DNA of 64,000 nucleotides from NCBI RefSeq assembly GCF_014698845.1, contig NZ_JACJTV010000002.1, positions 1 to 64,000 on the forward strand, read 5' to 3'. The stretch comes from Coleofasciculus sp. FACHB-1120 (GTDB lineage Bacteria; Cyanobacteriota; Cyanobacteriia; Cyanobacteriales; FACHB-T130). Of the stretch, positions 35,234 through 44,832 are shown in pieces; positions within the stretch are counted from its first letter, which is position 1; the number at the start of each line of letters is the position of its first letter. The position numbers were made by a program, and so were the translations under genes. The notes under the pieces are model-generated. The model saw only the letters and a program-made list of their open reading frames with translations. It had not been told where the DNA came from and searched no databases.

Positions 35234-35680
35234 TTATTGCTGGTTGCTAAGGCGTAGTATCTCTCGTACTTCTACTAAAATTTGTCCCAACATATTCTTG
35301 CCACTGCCATCAGCACCGCAACCCCAATAATAATCACCGGGTGCATTTTCAACAATTAACTCATCGCCGGTAGAAAGTAATTCTTCGCGAATGTCGGCAT
35401 GAGTTTCAAATTTGCGTAGCACGGCTTTTCGCATAATGTCATCTTTTACCTGTTCCCAATCGGGACGCAGGGGACGCGATCGCTCTCGTCCCATTTTCGC
35501 CGCATCCTTCGGTGTCTTTACCTGGCGAATTTGGTCAGCGTGGGGTGTACCAACAAACTTTTGTGCTTGAAAATAATGTTCGCTGGTAGGCCAATAGAAC
35601 CCATCTAATTCAAAGCCGTGAGGCGAAAAATTGGAGAAACAACCATATTTTTCGCGAGTGCTGTAAAAGTAAATTGTCAT
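35234..35680 (-). CDS. NADAR-family ADP-ribose hydrolase (DUF1768)
   Basis: NADAR proteins are a family of N-glycosidases related to YbiA; characterised members remove ADP-ribose from modified guanine in DNA or act on related ADP-ribose or riboflavin-pathway compounds. The 148-residue protein shows the expected blocks: IYFYSTREKYGCFSNFSPHG (with the SNFSP motif), FYWPTSEHYFQAQKFVGTPH (the PTxEHYFQAQKF motif with the active-site Glu), AAKMGRERSRPLRPDWEQVK, MRKAVLRKF, and GSGKNMLGQILVEVR at the end. It lies 76 bp behind the HPF1-like gene on the same strand, so the two are probably co-transcribed. No DarT-type toxin is adjacent. It could reverse ADP-ribosylation promoted by the upstream protein. 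Confidence 0.88.
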   Translation of the reverse strand: MTIYFYSTREKYGCFSNFSPHGFELDGFYWPTSEHYFQAQKFVGTPHADQIRQVKTPKDAAKMGRERSRPLRPDWEQVKDDIMRKAVLRKFETHADIREELLSTGDELIVENAPGDYYWGCGADGSGKNMLGQILVEVREILRLSNQQ

Positions 35681-35756
35681 TTTAAAAGTAGTTAGTCTAG
35701 TGAATCCGCCACACCTCGAACCCTGTCTGCGCTGCTTTGTTAATTAATATTTGTCG

Positions 35757-37346
35757 CTAATAAATATCGACCGACTGGCGCGATCGCTGTTGATAATGGA
35801 CAGATGCGATCGCAGCCAAAGCATCTCGACCGAGGGCGCGGTAGGCTGTATTCAGCAGTTTAGCAGCAGCCGCTTCTCGTTCCCGATCGCCACCGGAAAA
35901 CCAGTGCAAGTCACGACCTAACGCCAACGCCTCAGCCGGTTGACCCTCGGCACAAGCTTTTAGTGCTGCTGCAATCCAGTCTTCGACAATTGGCGCATCC
36001 TCTAAAATAGCTGTTCTAATTACTTCAAGATCGCGCTGAGGAAAAGTTTCGGTGCTGAAGCCGGGAATTGCGACCCCCGCGCCATCATCAGTCGCAATCC
36101 TGAAATCCAGCGGCGGTTGCTTGTAGGCTTTCTCGTACAGACTTCCCATTTCAGGGCGTTCCGCCGTTTCAAACGCCATTACCGCATCGCGGAGTGCTGA
36201 GAGTCTAACTCGTTGATGCCGGGAATCGTTGTCGTAGCGGTCATATTCCAACTGAGAGACCGCTTTTTCGATTTGAAAGCGAACCTGTTGAAGTAATGTT
36301 TGACAACCGTCATCACAGACAGGAATGCCGTCATTGTTCCAGTAATATTTCACACTCGTGGGAAGTTCTCTGGGATCATCGTACCAAAGACCAAAATGCA
36401 GACCATCGCCGCCCCCGTACAGCAAAGTGAGAAACTCTGGCGGATCGCGGTAATAGCGGTAATGCAAGCGATGGTCAAGTTCTAATATAGGTTTTCGCTG
36501 CAAACCTTCATGACTGAATAAATCAAACAAACCGCAAGGCGTTGCAATCCATTGCATTTCTTGCCGTTCAATCGGAGTTAAGCTGAGCCAAAAAGCCCAG
36601 AATCCAAAAACATGGTCGGGTAAGGTCAAGCCGTGGGTTTGTTGCACTAGCGATCTCACGGGTTCCACCAACGCTTGCGCTTTTTGTTGGGCATCCAGGC
36701 GCATCTGCTCGATCGTGGCGGCATCCGGCAGATTTTCCTGACGCCATGCCATATATTCCGCTTTCCAGGAACGTTCATTTGCCGCTTGCCACAGATGCCG
36801 CCAGATATCCGTCCAATGACCTGAATCATCAGGGCATTCTTTAATTTGCTGACGCGCTGCTTTGTAGAATTCTTCGTGCCGATAGGAGTTTGGTGTCCAG
36901 CGTTCTGTTTCTGTTTCCCAGCGTTGTTTTGCCCATGAAACGCCATGTTCTGCGATCGCTGTAAAAGATGCTTCAAAAGCATTTAGCAAAGTCTGTCGTT
37001 CTCCGGCAACTTTCGCCTCAAATTCTTGACGAAATGCTTGGAAAACAGACCATTCGGCAACTAAATCATCCTCTGGTCGATCCAACTGCTTCAGCCACCA
37101 ATTATCAAATTCCTCCTGAAGCATCTGTTCAATATCTTTTTCAATCTCATCCCGGAAGCGAGGACGCGGATCTTCCCCCAGTAACTCGAATTGCTCTTGA
37201 TTTAGGGTGATTTCTGCTTTGCGACCCAATATTTCGACTTCAACAACAAGCTTTTCTCCGGGTTGCAACTTGACTACAACACCCTGAAAATCACTAAAGG
37301 GACCTGCGGTAATCGCTCCTACGCTTCCTGGTTTGAAATTTTTCAT
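35757..37346 (-). CDS. KOW (NusG-C-like) + HPF1-like/DUF2228 ADP-ribosylation-family protein
   Basis: The ~529-residue protein has three parts. Residues ~8-62 (counting from the upstream GTG at 37361) closely follow the KOW domain at the C-terminus of NusG: GSVGAITAGPFSDFQGVVVK, then VEVEILGRKAEITLNQEQFE. Residues ~65-230 are charged and helical. Residues ~235-534 resemble eukaryotic HPF1: LTLPDHVFGFWAFW, then HYRYYRDPPEFLTLLYGGGD with HFGLWYDDPRELP, DDGAGVAIP, and LALGRDLHWFSG. Aligned from memory to human HPF1, Glu472 falls at the Glu that completes the PARP active site; Arg is not obviously kept. ATG 37346 follows GGAGGGAGGAA and is the start. It is followed by a NADAR hydrolase gene. Function is inferred, not shown. 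Confidence 0.75.
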   Translation of the reverse strand: MKNFKPGSVGAITAGPFSDFQGVVVKLQPGEKLVVEVEILGRKAEITLNQEQFELLGEDPRPRFRDEIEKDIEQMLQEEFDNWWLKQLDRPEDDLVAEWSVFQAFRQEFEAKVAGERQTLLNAFEASFTAIAEHGVSWAKQRWETETERWTPNSYRHEEFYKAARQQIKECPDDSGHWTDIWRHLWQAANERSWKAEYMAWRQENLPDAATIEQMRLDAQQKAQALVEPVRSLVQQTHGLTLPDHVFGFWAFWLSLTPIERQEMQWIATPCGLFDLFSHEGLQRKPILELDHRLHYRYYRDPPEFLTLLYGGGDGLHFGLWYDDPRELPTSVKYYWNNDGIPVCDDGCQTLLQQVRFQIEKAVSQLEYDRYDNDSRHQRVRLSALRDAVMAFETAERPEMGSLYEKAYKQPPLDFRIATDDGAGVAIPGFSTETFPQRDLEVIRTAILEDAPIVEDWIAAALKACAEGQPAEALALGRDLHWFSGGDREREAAAAKLLNTAYRALGRDALAAIASVHYQQRSRQSVDIY

Positions 37347-37830
37347 TTCCTCCCTCCTCACGGCATCGCCAAGCGGATGCGGGGTAAGCGCAGCGGTCTT
37401 GCAACTAGCACTCCTCGCTTGTCTAAAGTTCTCTTGTCAGGCTCTTAAACCATCTTTATTTTACTGGGATGACTAGCGGCAAATCTCTACTTTTGGGTAT
37501 CCTTCCGGTAGGCTCAGAAGCACTACTATTGGCTTCTTAGCTGCTGTACAGCCACTGATAAGCAATCGAGAATCAGAAATAAAATTTCACTATTTTATAC
37601 TTTTTATGATTTTTATTTTAAGTGATATTTTCAGAAAATGTTGAGGATTAGCTCAAATAAAATATAATAGTTTATTGTTTTTTTTATTAAAATAGTTCCC
37701 TTTGTGGTTTCCACTATCCTGAAATGAAAAAGCTCGACTAACATAGAGTAACGGGAAACACTGAAGTACAAGCATGATGGTAACGCTTGGTTCGCATCAT
37801 TTTTGAAATAATTAGCAACTTCCAACTAAT
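37347..37830. other. AT-rich gap upstream of the HPF1-like gene
   Basis: About 480 bp separating the HPF1-like gene from the response regulator. The first ~90 bp contain the HPF1-gene ribosome site and a GC-rich repeat-like patch (ggcatcgccaagcggatgcg). 37560-37700 is very AT-rich (>75% by eye). No gene is supported; a 64-codon frame at 37631-37825 has no resemblance to anything. Confidence 0.4.
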
Positions 37831-39717
37831 TTAAGCGTGACCTAATTCAACAATATTTTCCCACGCTGAAAACATTCGCAGGCAATTTCTACCTTCATGC
37901 TTCGCTCTGTAAAGCGCTCGATCGGCTTGATGTAATAAATCTTGAGAATCAACTAAATTAACTGCGCTAGCGATCGCGCCACCGAGACTAATCGTAATGG
38001 GTAGCAGCAGATCGTTAGAAATCTTGAAAGGACGATCGGCGATACAAGAGCGCAAACTTTCACCATACTCCAAGCCATTGTGCAAATTCAGTCCCAGTGT
38101 GATGCAGACAAACTCTTCACCGCCATAGCGATACAACAGACTGCTAGGGCGTGCATTGGATTGTAGTCGTCCAGCGATCGCTTGCAGCACACAATCTCCC
38201 ACTGTGTGACCATACGTATCGTTCACCCCCTTAAAATGATCCACATCAATCAGGAATACGCACAAATAACGGTAGCGAGTATTCGCATCGCGGTTGCCGA
38301 CTTGTCGCAGCATATGAGGCAACGCCTGATCCATTGCCCGCCGATTTAATAAACCCGTTAACTGATCCGTCAGCGACAAAGATTCTAGCAATTCATTACG
38401 GGCAGTCAATTGCTGATTCACTTGTCGCAGTGCCTGATTTGCTTCGCTCAATTCTCGCGTTAACCGCTGCAATCGCAATCCAGCTCCCACCCGCGCCCGT
38501 AATTCGCTCATATCAATCGGTTTTGGAAGATACTCATCAGCTCCAGTATCTAAACCCTCCACCCGGTCTTTTACATCCCCACGAATCGTCAGCAAAATAA
38601 AAAATGCCAAAGATAATTCGGGATCGGATTTGACCTGGCGGCACACTTCCAGTCCATTAATGACTGGCATCATCCAATCGCAAATAATTAGATGAGGATA
38701 TAGCTCTTTTGCTTTCGCTAATCCCTCTTCCCCATTCGTTGCAACTATGACTTCATGACCTAGAAGTTGGAGCGAGTTTTTGATCACTAACCGAACGCTA
38801 GGATCGTCATCAATAATTAAAATTTTTGACAGAGAACGAACTTGCGTACCTCCAGCCCGATCGGCGGCAAGAAGGACTGGAGTTTCACTCTCCAACTTAT
38901 CCCAGTCAACGATCTCAAAGAAAAAAGATTGGATTTTTTGGAAATGATGTTCTATTTGAAGCACCAAGTCAGTAACCTCTTTAAAGTTTTTTTGCTGACT
39001 CTGAAATTCTAATTGATTGGCTAAAAATTTTAATTCATTGACGCCTACATTTGCACTAGCGCCCCGGATTTGATGGGCTTTATGTTCGATTGAGTCAAAA
39101 TTCTTAGAGAGAGTTGCTGATTTTATCGATAATAAATTGGCTTTTGTGTCTTCCAAAAAAGCTTGTAAAATTTCTTTTCGTAATCTCATATCCCCTAGGG
39201 TTATATCGTCCAAGCGATTTAAATCTACCCAGTTATCAATACTTGATTCATCTATATCGTTACTAGAGTAAACCGGAGGAAATCCCTTTGCTAACTCTAT
39301 AGAGGCAGAGGCGATTTTCTGCTTATTTTTGGTAATATTTTGGCTCCACTTTTCTAACTTAGCTGCCAATTCTTCCTCACTAACCGGCTTAAGTAAATAA
39401 TCATCCATACCAGCATTTAGGCAGCGTTCCCAATTTGCTTTCATGCCGTTTGCAGTCATTGCAATCACGATTATCTGCCGCGCATCACCTTCTAATTGAC
39501 GAATTTTTTTTGCGGTTTCATAACCGTCTAGTATCGGCATCTGACAATCGAGGAGGATTAGGTCATAGTTTACTTGCGATCGCATCCATAATGCTTCTTG
39601 ACCATTGGCAGCAACATTGGCTTCATAACCTAACTTCTTTAACTGTCTTAATACAACCTTTTGGCTCACAAGACTATCTTCAACTAATAGAATTTTTAGG
39701 CATTCTTGCTGGGTCAT
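37831..39717 (-). CDS. REC-HPt-REC-GGDEF response regulator (diguanylate cyclase)
   Basis: This 628-residue multi-domain regulator is unusual in order. A receiver (residues ~8-125: [20 protein letters not shown], Lys in YLLKPVSEEEL) comes first. An HPt domain follows (~190-280: [20 protein letters not shown], His phosphoacceptor), then a second receiver (~295-415: LIICDWMMPVINGLEVCRQV, PKPIDM), and a GGDEF domain (~455-615) with an intact YRYGGEEFVCITLG active site. It should make cyclic di-GMP under phosphorelay control. It is divergent from the giant hybrid kinase 270 bp away, whose receiver and HPt domains are similar, so the two probably form one phosphorelay. Confidence 0.9.
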   Translation of the reverse strand: MTQQECLKILLVEDSLVSQKVVLRQLKKLGYEANVAANGQEALWMRSQVNYDLILLDCQMPILDGYETAKKIRQLEGDARQIIVIAMTANGMKANWERCLNAGMDDYLLKPVSEEELAAKLEKWSQNITKNKQKIASASIELAKGFPPVYSSNDIDESSIDNWVDLNRLDDITLGDMRLRKEILQAFLEDTKANLLSIKSATLSKNFDSIEHKAHQIRGASANVGVNELKFLANQLEFQSQQKNFKEVTDLVLQIEHHFQKIQSFFFEIVDWDKLESETPVLLAADRAGGTQVRSLSKILIIDDDPSVRLVIKNSLQLLGHEVIVATNGEEGLAKAKELYPHLIICDWMMPVINGLEVCRQVKSDPELSLAFFILLTIRGDVKDRVEGLDTGADEYLPKPIDMSELRARVGAGLRLQRLTRELSEANQALRQVNQQLTARNELLESLSLTDQLTGLLNRRAMDQALPHMLRQVGNRDANTRYRYLCVFLIDVDHFKGVNDTYGHTVGDCVLQAIAGRLQSNARPSSLLYRYGGEEFVCITLGLNLHNGLEYGESLRSCIADRPFKISNDLLLPITISLGGAIASAVNLVDSQDLLHQADRALYRAKHEGRNCLRMFSAWENIVELGHA

Positions 39718-39987
39718 AAAAATGATGAATGATTTTACTATTGACTAAATCAGCAGGGATTTATCGTCTGTATAATAACTTACATTAGCAGGGGATCTGG
39801 AAGGTTCCCTCAGTTTCCTGGAATCAGTATTTTTGTGGATAGTAACAAAAAATTCAGGCGATCGCGCTTGGGAAAGCCATCATGAAGCGCTAGATGTCGC
39901 GATCGCCCTCGATTTGAATAACTTTACAAATAATGCATTGCTTTGAATACACCTGTAAAAATTAGAATGGCATCCTTCAAGAATTAG

Positions 39988-42900
39988 ATGAAAGCACCTT
40001 TCCCGGATAACGAATCCGAACGGATTCAAGCACTACAGCAGTATGAAATCCTCGACACCAAAGCCGAACAGGCATTTGACGATCTGACGCAATTGGCTGC
40101 ATACATCTGCGGTACGCCAATTGCCCTCGTTAGCTTAGTTGATACGGATCGACAGTGGTTTAAATCAAAAGTTGGCGTCACGGCTGAGCAAACTCCTCGT
40201 GACATTGCTTTTTGCGCCCATGCTCTCCTGCAAACCGATCTATTTATTATCCACGATGCATCCACTGACGAGCGGTTTGCCAATAATCCCCTGGTGACTT
40301 CCGATCCGAATATCCGGTTTTACGCGGGTACGACTTTGATGACGCCAGAAGGCTTGGCGCTGGGGACATTGTGTGTCATTGATTCCGTACCGCGAGATTT
40401 GAATCCCGAACAGCGCTTGGCACTAGAAGCACTCGGTCGGGAGGTGATGATGCAACTGGAGTTGCGGCGGAATAATCGTGAATTGGCACAGGCGATCAAA
40501 CAGCGCGACAAAGCACAAGAAGAACAGCTGCAATTCTTCGCCCTATCGCTAGATATGCTGTGTATTGCCGGGATGGATGGCTATTTTAAACGTCTAAATC
40601 CATCATGGTCAAAGACTCTTGGCTTCACCAATGAGGAACTGCAAAGCCAGCCTTTTATTGAATTTGTCCACCCAGACGACCGGGAAGCAACGATTGCTCA
40701 AGCGCAACAACTTTCTATCGGTATAGATACAATTTCTTTTGAAAATCGCTACCGCTGCAAAGACGGCTCTTACCGATGGCTGTTGTGGAAAGCAACGCCC
40801 TTATCGGAACAGCAATTAATTTACGCAGTTGCTCATGACATTACCGAGCGCAAGCGTCATGAAGAAGAAATGCGAAACACCCAAAGATTTCTGAACTCGA
40901 TTGTCGAAAATATTCCCCATATGATTTTCGTCAAAGATGCTAAAGAACTTAATTTCGTCCGTTTTAATAAAGCGGGTCAAGAATTACTTGGTTTTAATCG
41001 CCAAGAGTTGCTGGGAAAGAATGGCTATGCTTTGTTTACTAAAGAAGAAGCAGATTTTTTCAATGCCACCGATCGAGAAGTGCTGGCAACTAGAAAAATT
41101 GTAGATATTCCAGAAGAACAGATACAAACAAAACATAAAGGTTTAAGAATATTACATACTAAAAAGTTACCAATTTTAGATGCCCAAGGAAAACCGCAGT
41201 ATTTATTAGGGATTTCTGAAGATATTACCAGTCGCAAGCAGGCGCAGGAGGAGCTGCGAAAAAGTGAAGAATGCTTCCGCTTAGTCGTAGAAGGGGTAAA
41301 AGATTATGCAATCTATATGCTCGACCCCAAGGGATATGTGGTGAGCTGGAATGCGGGAGCAGAAAGGATTAAAGGATATCGAGCAGAGGAAATCATCGGT
41401 CAGCATTTTTCTTGTTTTTATGAGCCAGGGGAAGATCAACAAGCGATCGCGCAAAATGAATTAGAAAACGCGATCGCTCAAGGGAATAGCGTTGCCGAAG
41501 GCTGGCGCGTCCGGAAGGATGGTTCGCGGTTTTGGGCGCACGCGGTCGTGACCCCCTTATATGATGATGCGGGAAATCTGCGCGGCTTCTCCAAAGTGAC
41601 GCGGGACATTACCGACCGCAAAAAAGCAGAAGAAGCATTAGCGCTGCAAGCCCGTCTGGCTCACTTTTGCGCCGAGGTGGATTCTGCCCTCACACAAAGC
41701 GACACCCTGCAAAGCATTTTGCAGCGCTGCACTGAGGCAATGGTGAAGTATTTGGATGCAGCATTTGGTCGGATCTGGACGCTTAACCGGGAAGAGAGGG
41801 TGCTGGAGCTAAAAGCTAGTGCCGGGATGTCCGCGCAGGTTGAGGGCTTATATCGCCGCGTTCCGATCGGCACCCTGAAAATCGCCAAAATCGCCCAAAC
41901 TCGCCAACCCTACCTGACCAATTCTGTCGTAGACGATCCTCAGATTCTGGACAGAGAATGGGCGGTGCGGGAAGGAATGGTCGCCTTTGCTGGATATCCC
42001 CTGATTATTGAAGGCTCTGTGATGGGAGTGATGGCAATATTCGCCCGTCAGCCCCTCAATGAATCCGTTCTCCAGTCCCTGGAATTTGCAGGGGACAGGA
42101 TTGCCCTATGGATGGAACGCAAACAGGCACAAGAGGAATTAAAGCGGCAGAACTTGCGATCGCAATTATTTGCCGAAATCACCCTAAAAATTCGCCAGTC
42201 CTTACACCTCGAAGAAATTCTCCAAACCACCGTTACCGAAGTCAGAAAATCTCTCGCGTGCGATCGCGTAGTGATTTATCGTCTGGCAGCCGATAAAACG
42301 GGTACAGTCGTCACCGAAAATGTTGTTTCTGGTCTGCCCCCCTTATTGGGGCAAACTTTCAGTGCGGAAATCTTCCCCGAAACTTACCATGAGAGCTACT
42401 GCCACGGAAAAATCAGGATCGTGGCTGACGTAGAAAATGCTGAGATTTCCCCTTGTCACCGGGAATTTTTGCAGCATTTGGCAGTCAGGGCAAAATTAGT
42501 CATCCCAATCTTGCAGAAAAACGAACTTTGGGGACTGCTGATTGCCCACCAATGTACCTCGCCCCGACAGTGGTCTAGCTTTGAAGTCGAACTGCTGCAA
42601 CAACTCGCAGACCAAGTCGGCATTGCCCTGGCTCAATCCCAACTCCTAGAAGAAGAAACCCGCCAGCGCCAGGAATTAGAGATCGCCCGTCACCAAGCTG
42701 AGTCAGCTTCTCAAGCCAAAAGCGCCTTCTTGGCAAACATGAGCCACGAAATCCGCACCCCCATGAATGCCGTTTTGGGGATGACTGGGCTGCTTTTAGA
42801 CACTCCCCTGACTACAGAGCAAAAGGATTTTGTTGAAACGATTCGCATTAGTGGAGATGCCCTTCTGTGCTTGATTAACGAGATTTTGGACTTATCCAAA

Positions 42901-44772
42901 CTAGAGGCTGGAGAGATGGATCTTGAAGTTTTAGACTTTGACTTATCTACTTGTGTAGAAGAAGTTTTAGATTTATTAGCTCCCCAAGCTCATGCCAAGG
43001 ATCTGGAAATTGCTGCCTTGGTCTATCGCAACGTTCCCACCCACCTCCAAGGCGATGTCGGTCGTCTGCGGCAAATTCTCACCAACCTGATTGGCAATGG
43101 CATTAAGTTCACCAACGCCGGTGAAATTGTGGTCAGGGCAGAACTACAATCAGAAACCTCCTCAAATTCTCTTGGGAAGGGCGAATCAGAGGACGTAGTA
43201 ACGATTCGCTTCTCTGTCAGCGATACTGGCATTGGCATCACCCCAGAAAATATGAGCCAATTGTTTCAACCCTTTTCCCAGGTAGACTCCTCCGCCACGC
43301 GCCAGTATAGCGGCACCGGCTTGGGACTGGTCATCTGCAAACAGCTCGTCACCTTAATGGGAGGAGAAATTGGCTTTGAGAGCCAACCAGGGAAGGGAAG
43401 CAAGTTTTGGTTTACAGTGCCTTTCAACAAGCAAGCGGAACGGATAACACCCGCCATCCAAACTTCTAGCAGTTTAGCGGGGCGGCGTCTGTTGGTAGTG
43501 GATGACAATGCCACGAACCGCAAAGTGGTTCGCTCTCAGTCGGCACGCTGGGGGATGCAAGTCGATGAGGCGGATGGTGCTGCCAGCGCTATGAGAGTTT
43601 TGCAAGAAGCGCTGGAGTGGGGAATTCCCTACGATGTGGCGGTGATTGATATGCAAATGCCGAACGTTGATGGCATTACTTTGGGCGAGCAAATCAAAGG
43701 AAATCCCATGCTGGCGAATTTACCCTTAATTATGCTGACTTCTGCCGATCAGCGAGGGGAGGCACAACGGGCGACGAAGGCAGGATTTGCGGCTCATTTG
43801 ATTAAGCCAGTCAAGCCATCTCGCTTACTGGATACCATTATCTCCATCTTGGGCAAGCAAGAGGAACAGAGGGAGAGAGGCAAAGAGGTCGAGGAGAAGA
43901 TTCTTTCACCCCAGCCTTCCCAACCTTCGCAGCCTTCCCAAGTCCCCATTCCCCCTTCCTCCTTCCCGGCTTCCCAAAGCAAGTTGCGAATTTTGCTAGC
44001 TGAGGACAATCTGATTAATCAAAAAGTTGCCCTCAAGCAGCTAAGCACTTTGGGGTATGACGCCGATGTTGCTGCGAACGGGAAGGAAGTCGTAGAGCTA
44101 TTAGAAAAAGTTCCCTATGACTTAGTTCTGATGGACTGTCAGATGCCGATTCTCGACGGTTATGAAGCAACGCGAGAGATTCGGCGGCGACAAACCGAAA
44201 GTTCGAGCCGTACCATCGTCATTGCCCTAACCGCTAATGCGATGAAAGAAGACCGCAAACGCTGTCTTGATGCTGGGATGGATGACTATTTGAGTAAGCC
44301 AGTATCCAGAGAACAGTTATCTGCGGTAATTGAGCATTGGACGAAAGTCATTTTTCAGGGTGCAGTTGCCAGTAGTGGAAGTGTTGCCACACCGGAAGAT
44401 GTAGAGACACCAGATGGCGCGTCTTTACAAGATTTGGTGGATTGGGAACATCTGCATCGACTTTCTGAGGGCAGCGCGGAGTTTGAGCTGGAACTGATGC
44501 AAATGTTCTTCACAGAAGTTCAAGAGCATCTGGAATTGGTAAAAAGAGCGATCGCTATCAATGATTTTGATAGTCTGGCAAAAGAAGCCCATCACATCAA
44601 AGGTGCCAGTGCCAACGTTGGAGTAGAGGGGATGCGAGATAATGCCCAAAAGCTGGAGGAACTCGCCTCTCACTCCCAACTTGAGGGAGTTGTTGACCTG
44701 CTATTCGAGTTAGAAACATTGCTTGAGCGTATTAAAGTCTTTGTGAAGGCAAACGTGAAGTTGAATTATTGA
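39988..44772 (+). CDS. Giant hybrid sensor histidine kinase (GAF-PAS3-GAF2-HisKA-HATPase-REC2-HPt)
   Basis: This is a 1594-residue soluble sensor. By eye: GAF (~25-170), three PAS/PAC units (~175-550, each ending in DITERK/DITSRK/DITDRK), two more GAF domains (~555-885), HisKA with [16 protein letters not shown] (~920), and HATPase with [20 protein letters not shown] and [12 protein letters not shown] (~1100). Two receivers follow (~1175-1295 with DMQMPNVDG, ~1335-1450 with [11 protein letters not shown]), then an HPt domain (~1490-1590, [17 protein letters not shown]). The linker between the receivers is low-complexity PSQPSQPSQ. No transmembrane helices are seen. Some GAF domains may bind bilin or another small molecule; GAF3 has [19 protein letters not shown]-like (here [17 protein letters not shown]) phytochrome-type features, but a bilin Cys is not certain. 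Confidence 0.93.
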   Translation: MKAPFPDNESERIQALQQYEILDTKAEQAFDDLTQLAAYICGTPIALVSLVDTDRQWFKSKVGVTAEQTPRDIAFCAHALLQTDLFIIHDASTDERFANNPLVTSDPNIRFYAGTTLMTPEGLALGTLCVIDSVPRDLNPEQRLALEALGREVMMQLELRRNNRELAQAIKQRDKAQEEQLQFFALSLDMLCIAGMDGYFKRLNPSWSKTLGFTNEELQSQPFIEFVHPDDREATIAQAQQLSIGIDTISFENRYRCKDGSYRWLLWKATPLSEQQLIYAVAHDITERKRHEEEMRNTQRFLNSIVENIPHMIFVKDAKELNFVRFNKAGQELLGFNRQELLGKNGYALFTKEEADFFNATDREVLATRKIVDIPEEQIQTKHKGLRILHTKKLPILDAQGKPQYLLGISEDITSRKQAQEELRKSEECFRLVVEGVKDYAIYMLDPKGYVVSWNAGAERIKGYRAEEIIGQHFSCFYEPGEDQQAIAQNELENAIAQGNSVAEGWRVRKDGSRFWAHAVVTPLYDDAGNLRGFSKVTRDITDRKKAEEALALQARLAHFCAEVDSALTQSDTLQSILQRCTEAMVKYLDAAFGRIWTLNREERVLELKASAGMSAQVEGLYRRVPIGTLKIAKIAQTRQPYLTNSVVDDPQILDREWAVREGMVAFAGYPLIIEGSVMGVMAIFARQPLNESVLQSLEFAGDRIALWMERKQAQEELKRQNLRSQLFAEITLKIRQSLHLEEILQTTVTEVRKSLACDRVVIYRLAADKTGTVVTENVVSGLPPLLGQTFSAEIFPETYHESYCHGKIRIVADVENAEISPCHREFLQHLAVRAKLVIPILQKNELWGLLIAHQCTSPRQWSSFEVELLQQLADQVGIALAQSQLLEEETRQRQELEIARHQAESASQAKSAFLANMSHEIRTPMNAVLGMTGLLLDTPLTTEQKDFVETIRISGDALLCLINEILDLSKLEAGEMDLEVLDFDLSTCVEEVLDLLAPQAHAKDLEIAALVYRNVPTHLQGDVGRLRQILTNLIGNGIKFTNAGEIVVRAELQSETSSNSLGKGESEDVVTIRFSVSDTGIGITPENMSQLFQPFSQVDSSATRQYSGTGLGLVICKQLVTLMGGEIGFESQPGKGSKFWFTVPFNKQAERITPAIQTSSSLAGRRLLVVDDNATNRKVVRSQSARWGMQVDEADGAASAMRVLQEALEWGIPYDVAVIDMQMPNVDGITLGEQIKGNPMLANLPLIMLTSADQRGEAQRATKAGFAAHLIKPVKPSRLLDTIISILGKQEEQRERGKEVEEKILSPQPSQPSQPSQVPIPPSSFPASQSKLRILLAEDNLINQKVALKQLSTLGYDADVAANGKEVVELLEKVPYDLVLMDCQMPILDGYEATREIRRRQTESSSRTIVIALTANAMKEDRKRCLDAGMDDYLSKPVSREQLSAVIEHWTKVIFQGAVASSGSVATPEDVETPDGASLQDLVDWEHLHRLSEGSAEFELELMQMFFTEVQEHLELVKRAIAINDFDSLAKEAHHIKGASANVGVEGMRDNAQKLEELASHSQLEGVVDLLFELETLLERIKVFVKANVKLNY

Positions 44773-44832
44773 TTGTTCGCGGTTGCTAGCTTCATAACCA
44801 TGAACCTAGCAGCTTAGGCACACACGAACAAT

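Noticed and set aside
35234-35680. Riboflavin pathway enzyme (RibA/RibD-associated DUF1768)
   Set aside because: The protein is free-standing and no rib genes are near; with the HPF1-like neighbour an ADP-ribose role fits better, although the riboflavin-linked activity of some family members is noted.
43900-43990. Repeat-rich PSQPSQ segment as a frameshift or assembly error
   Set aside because: Frame and domain order are intact on both sides; it is a normal low-complexity linker between receivers.
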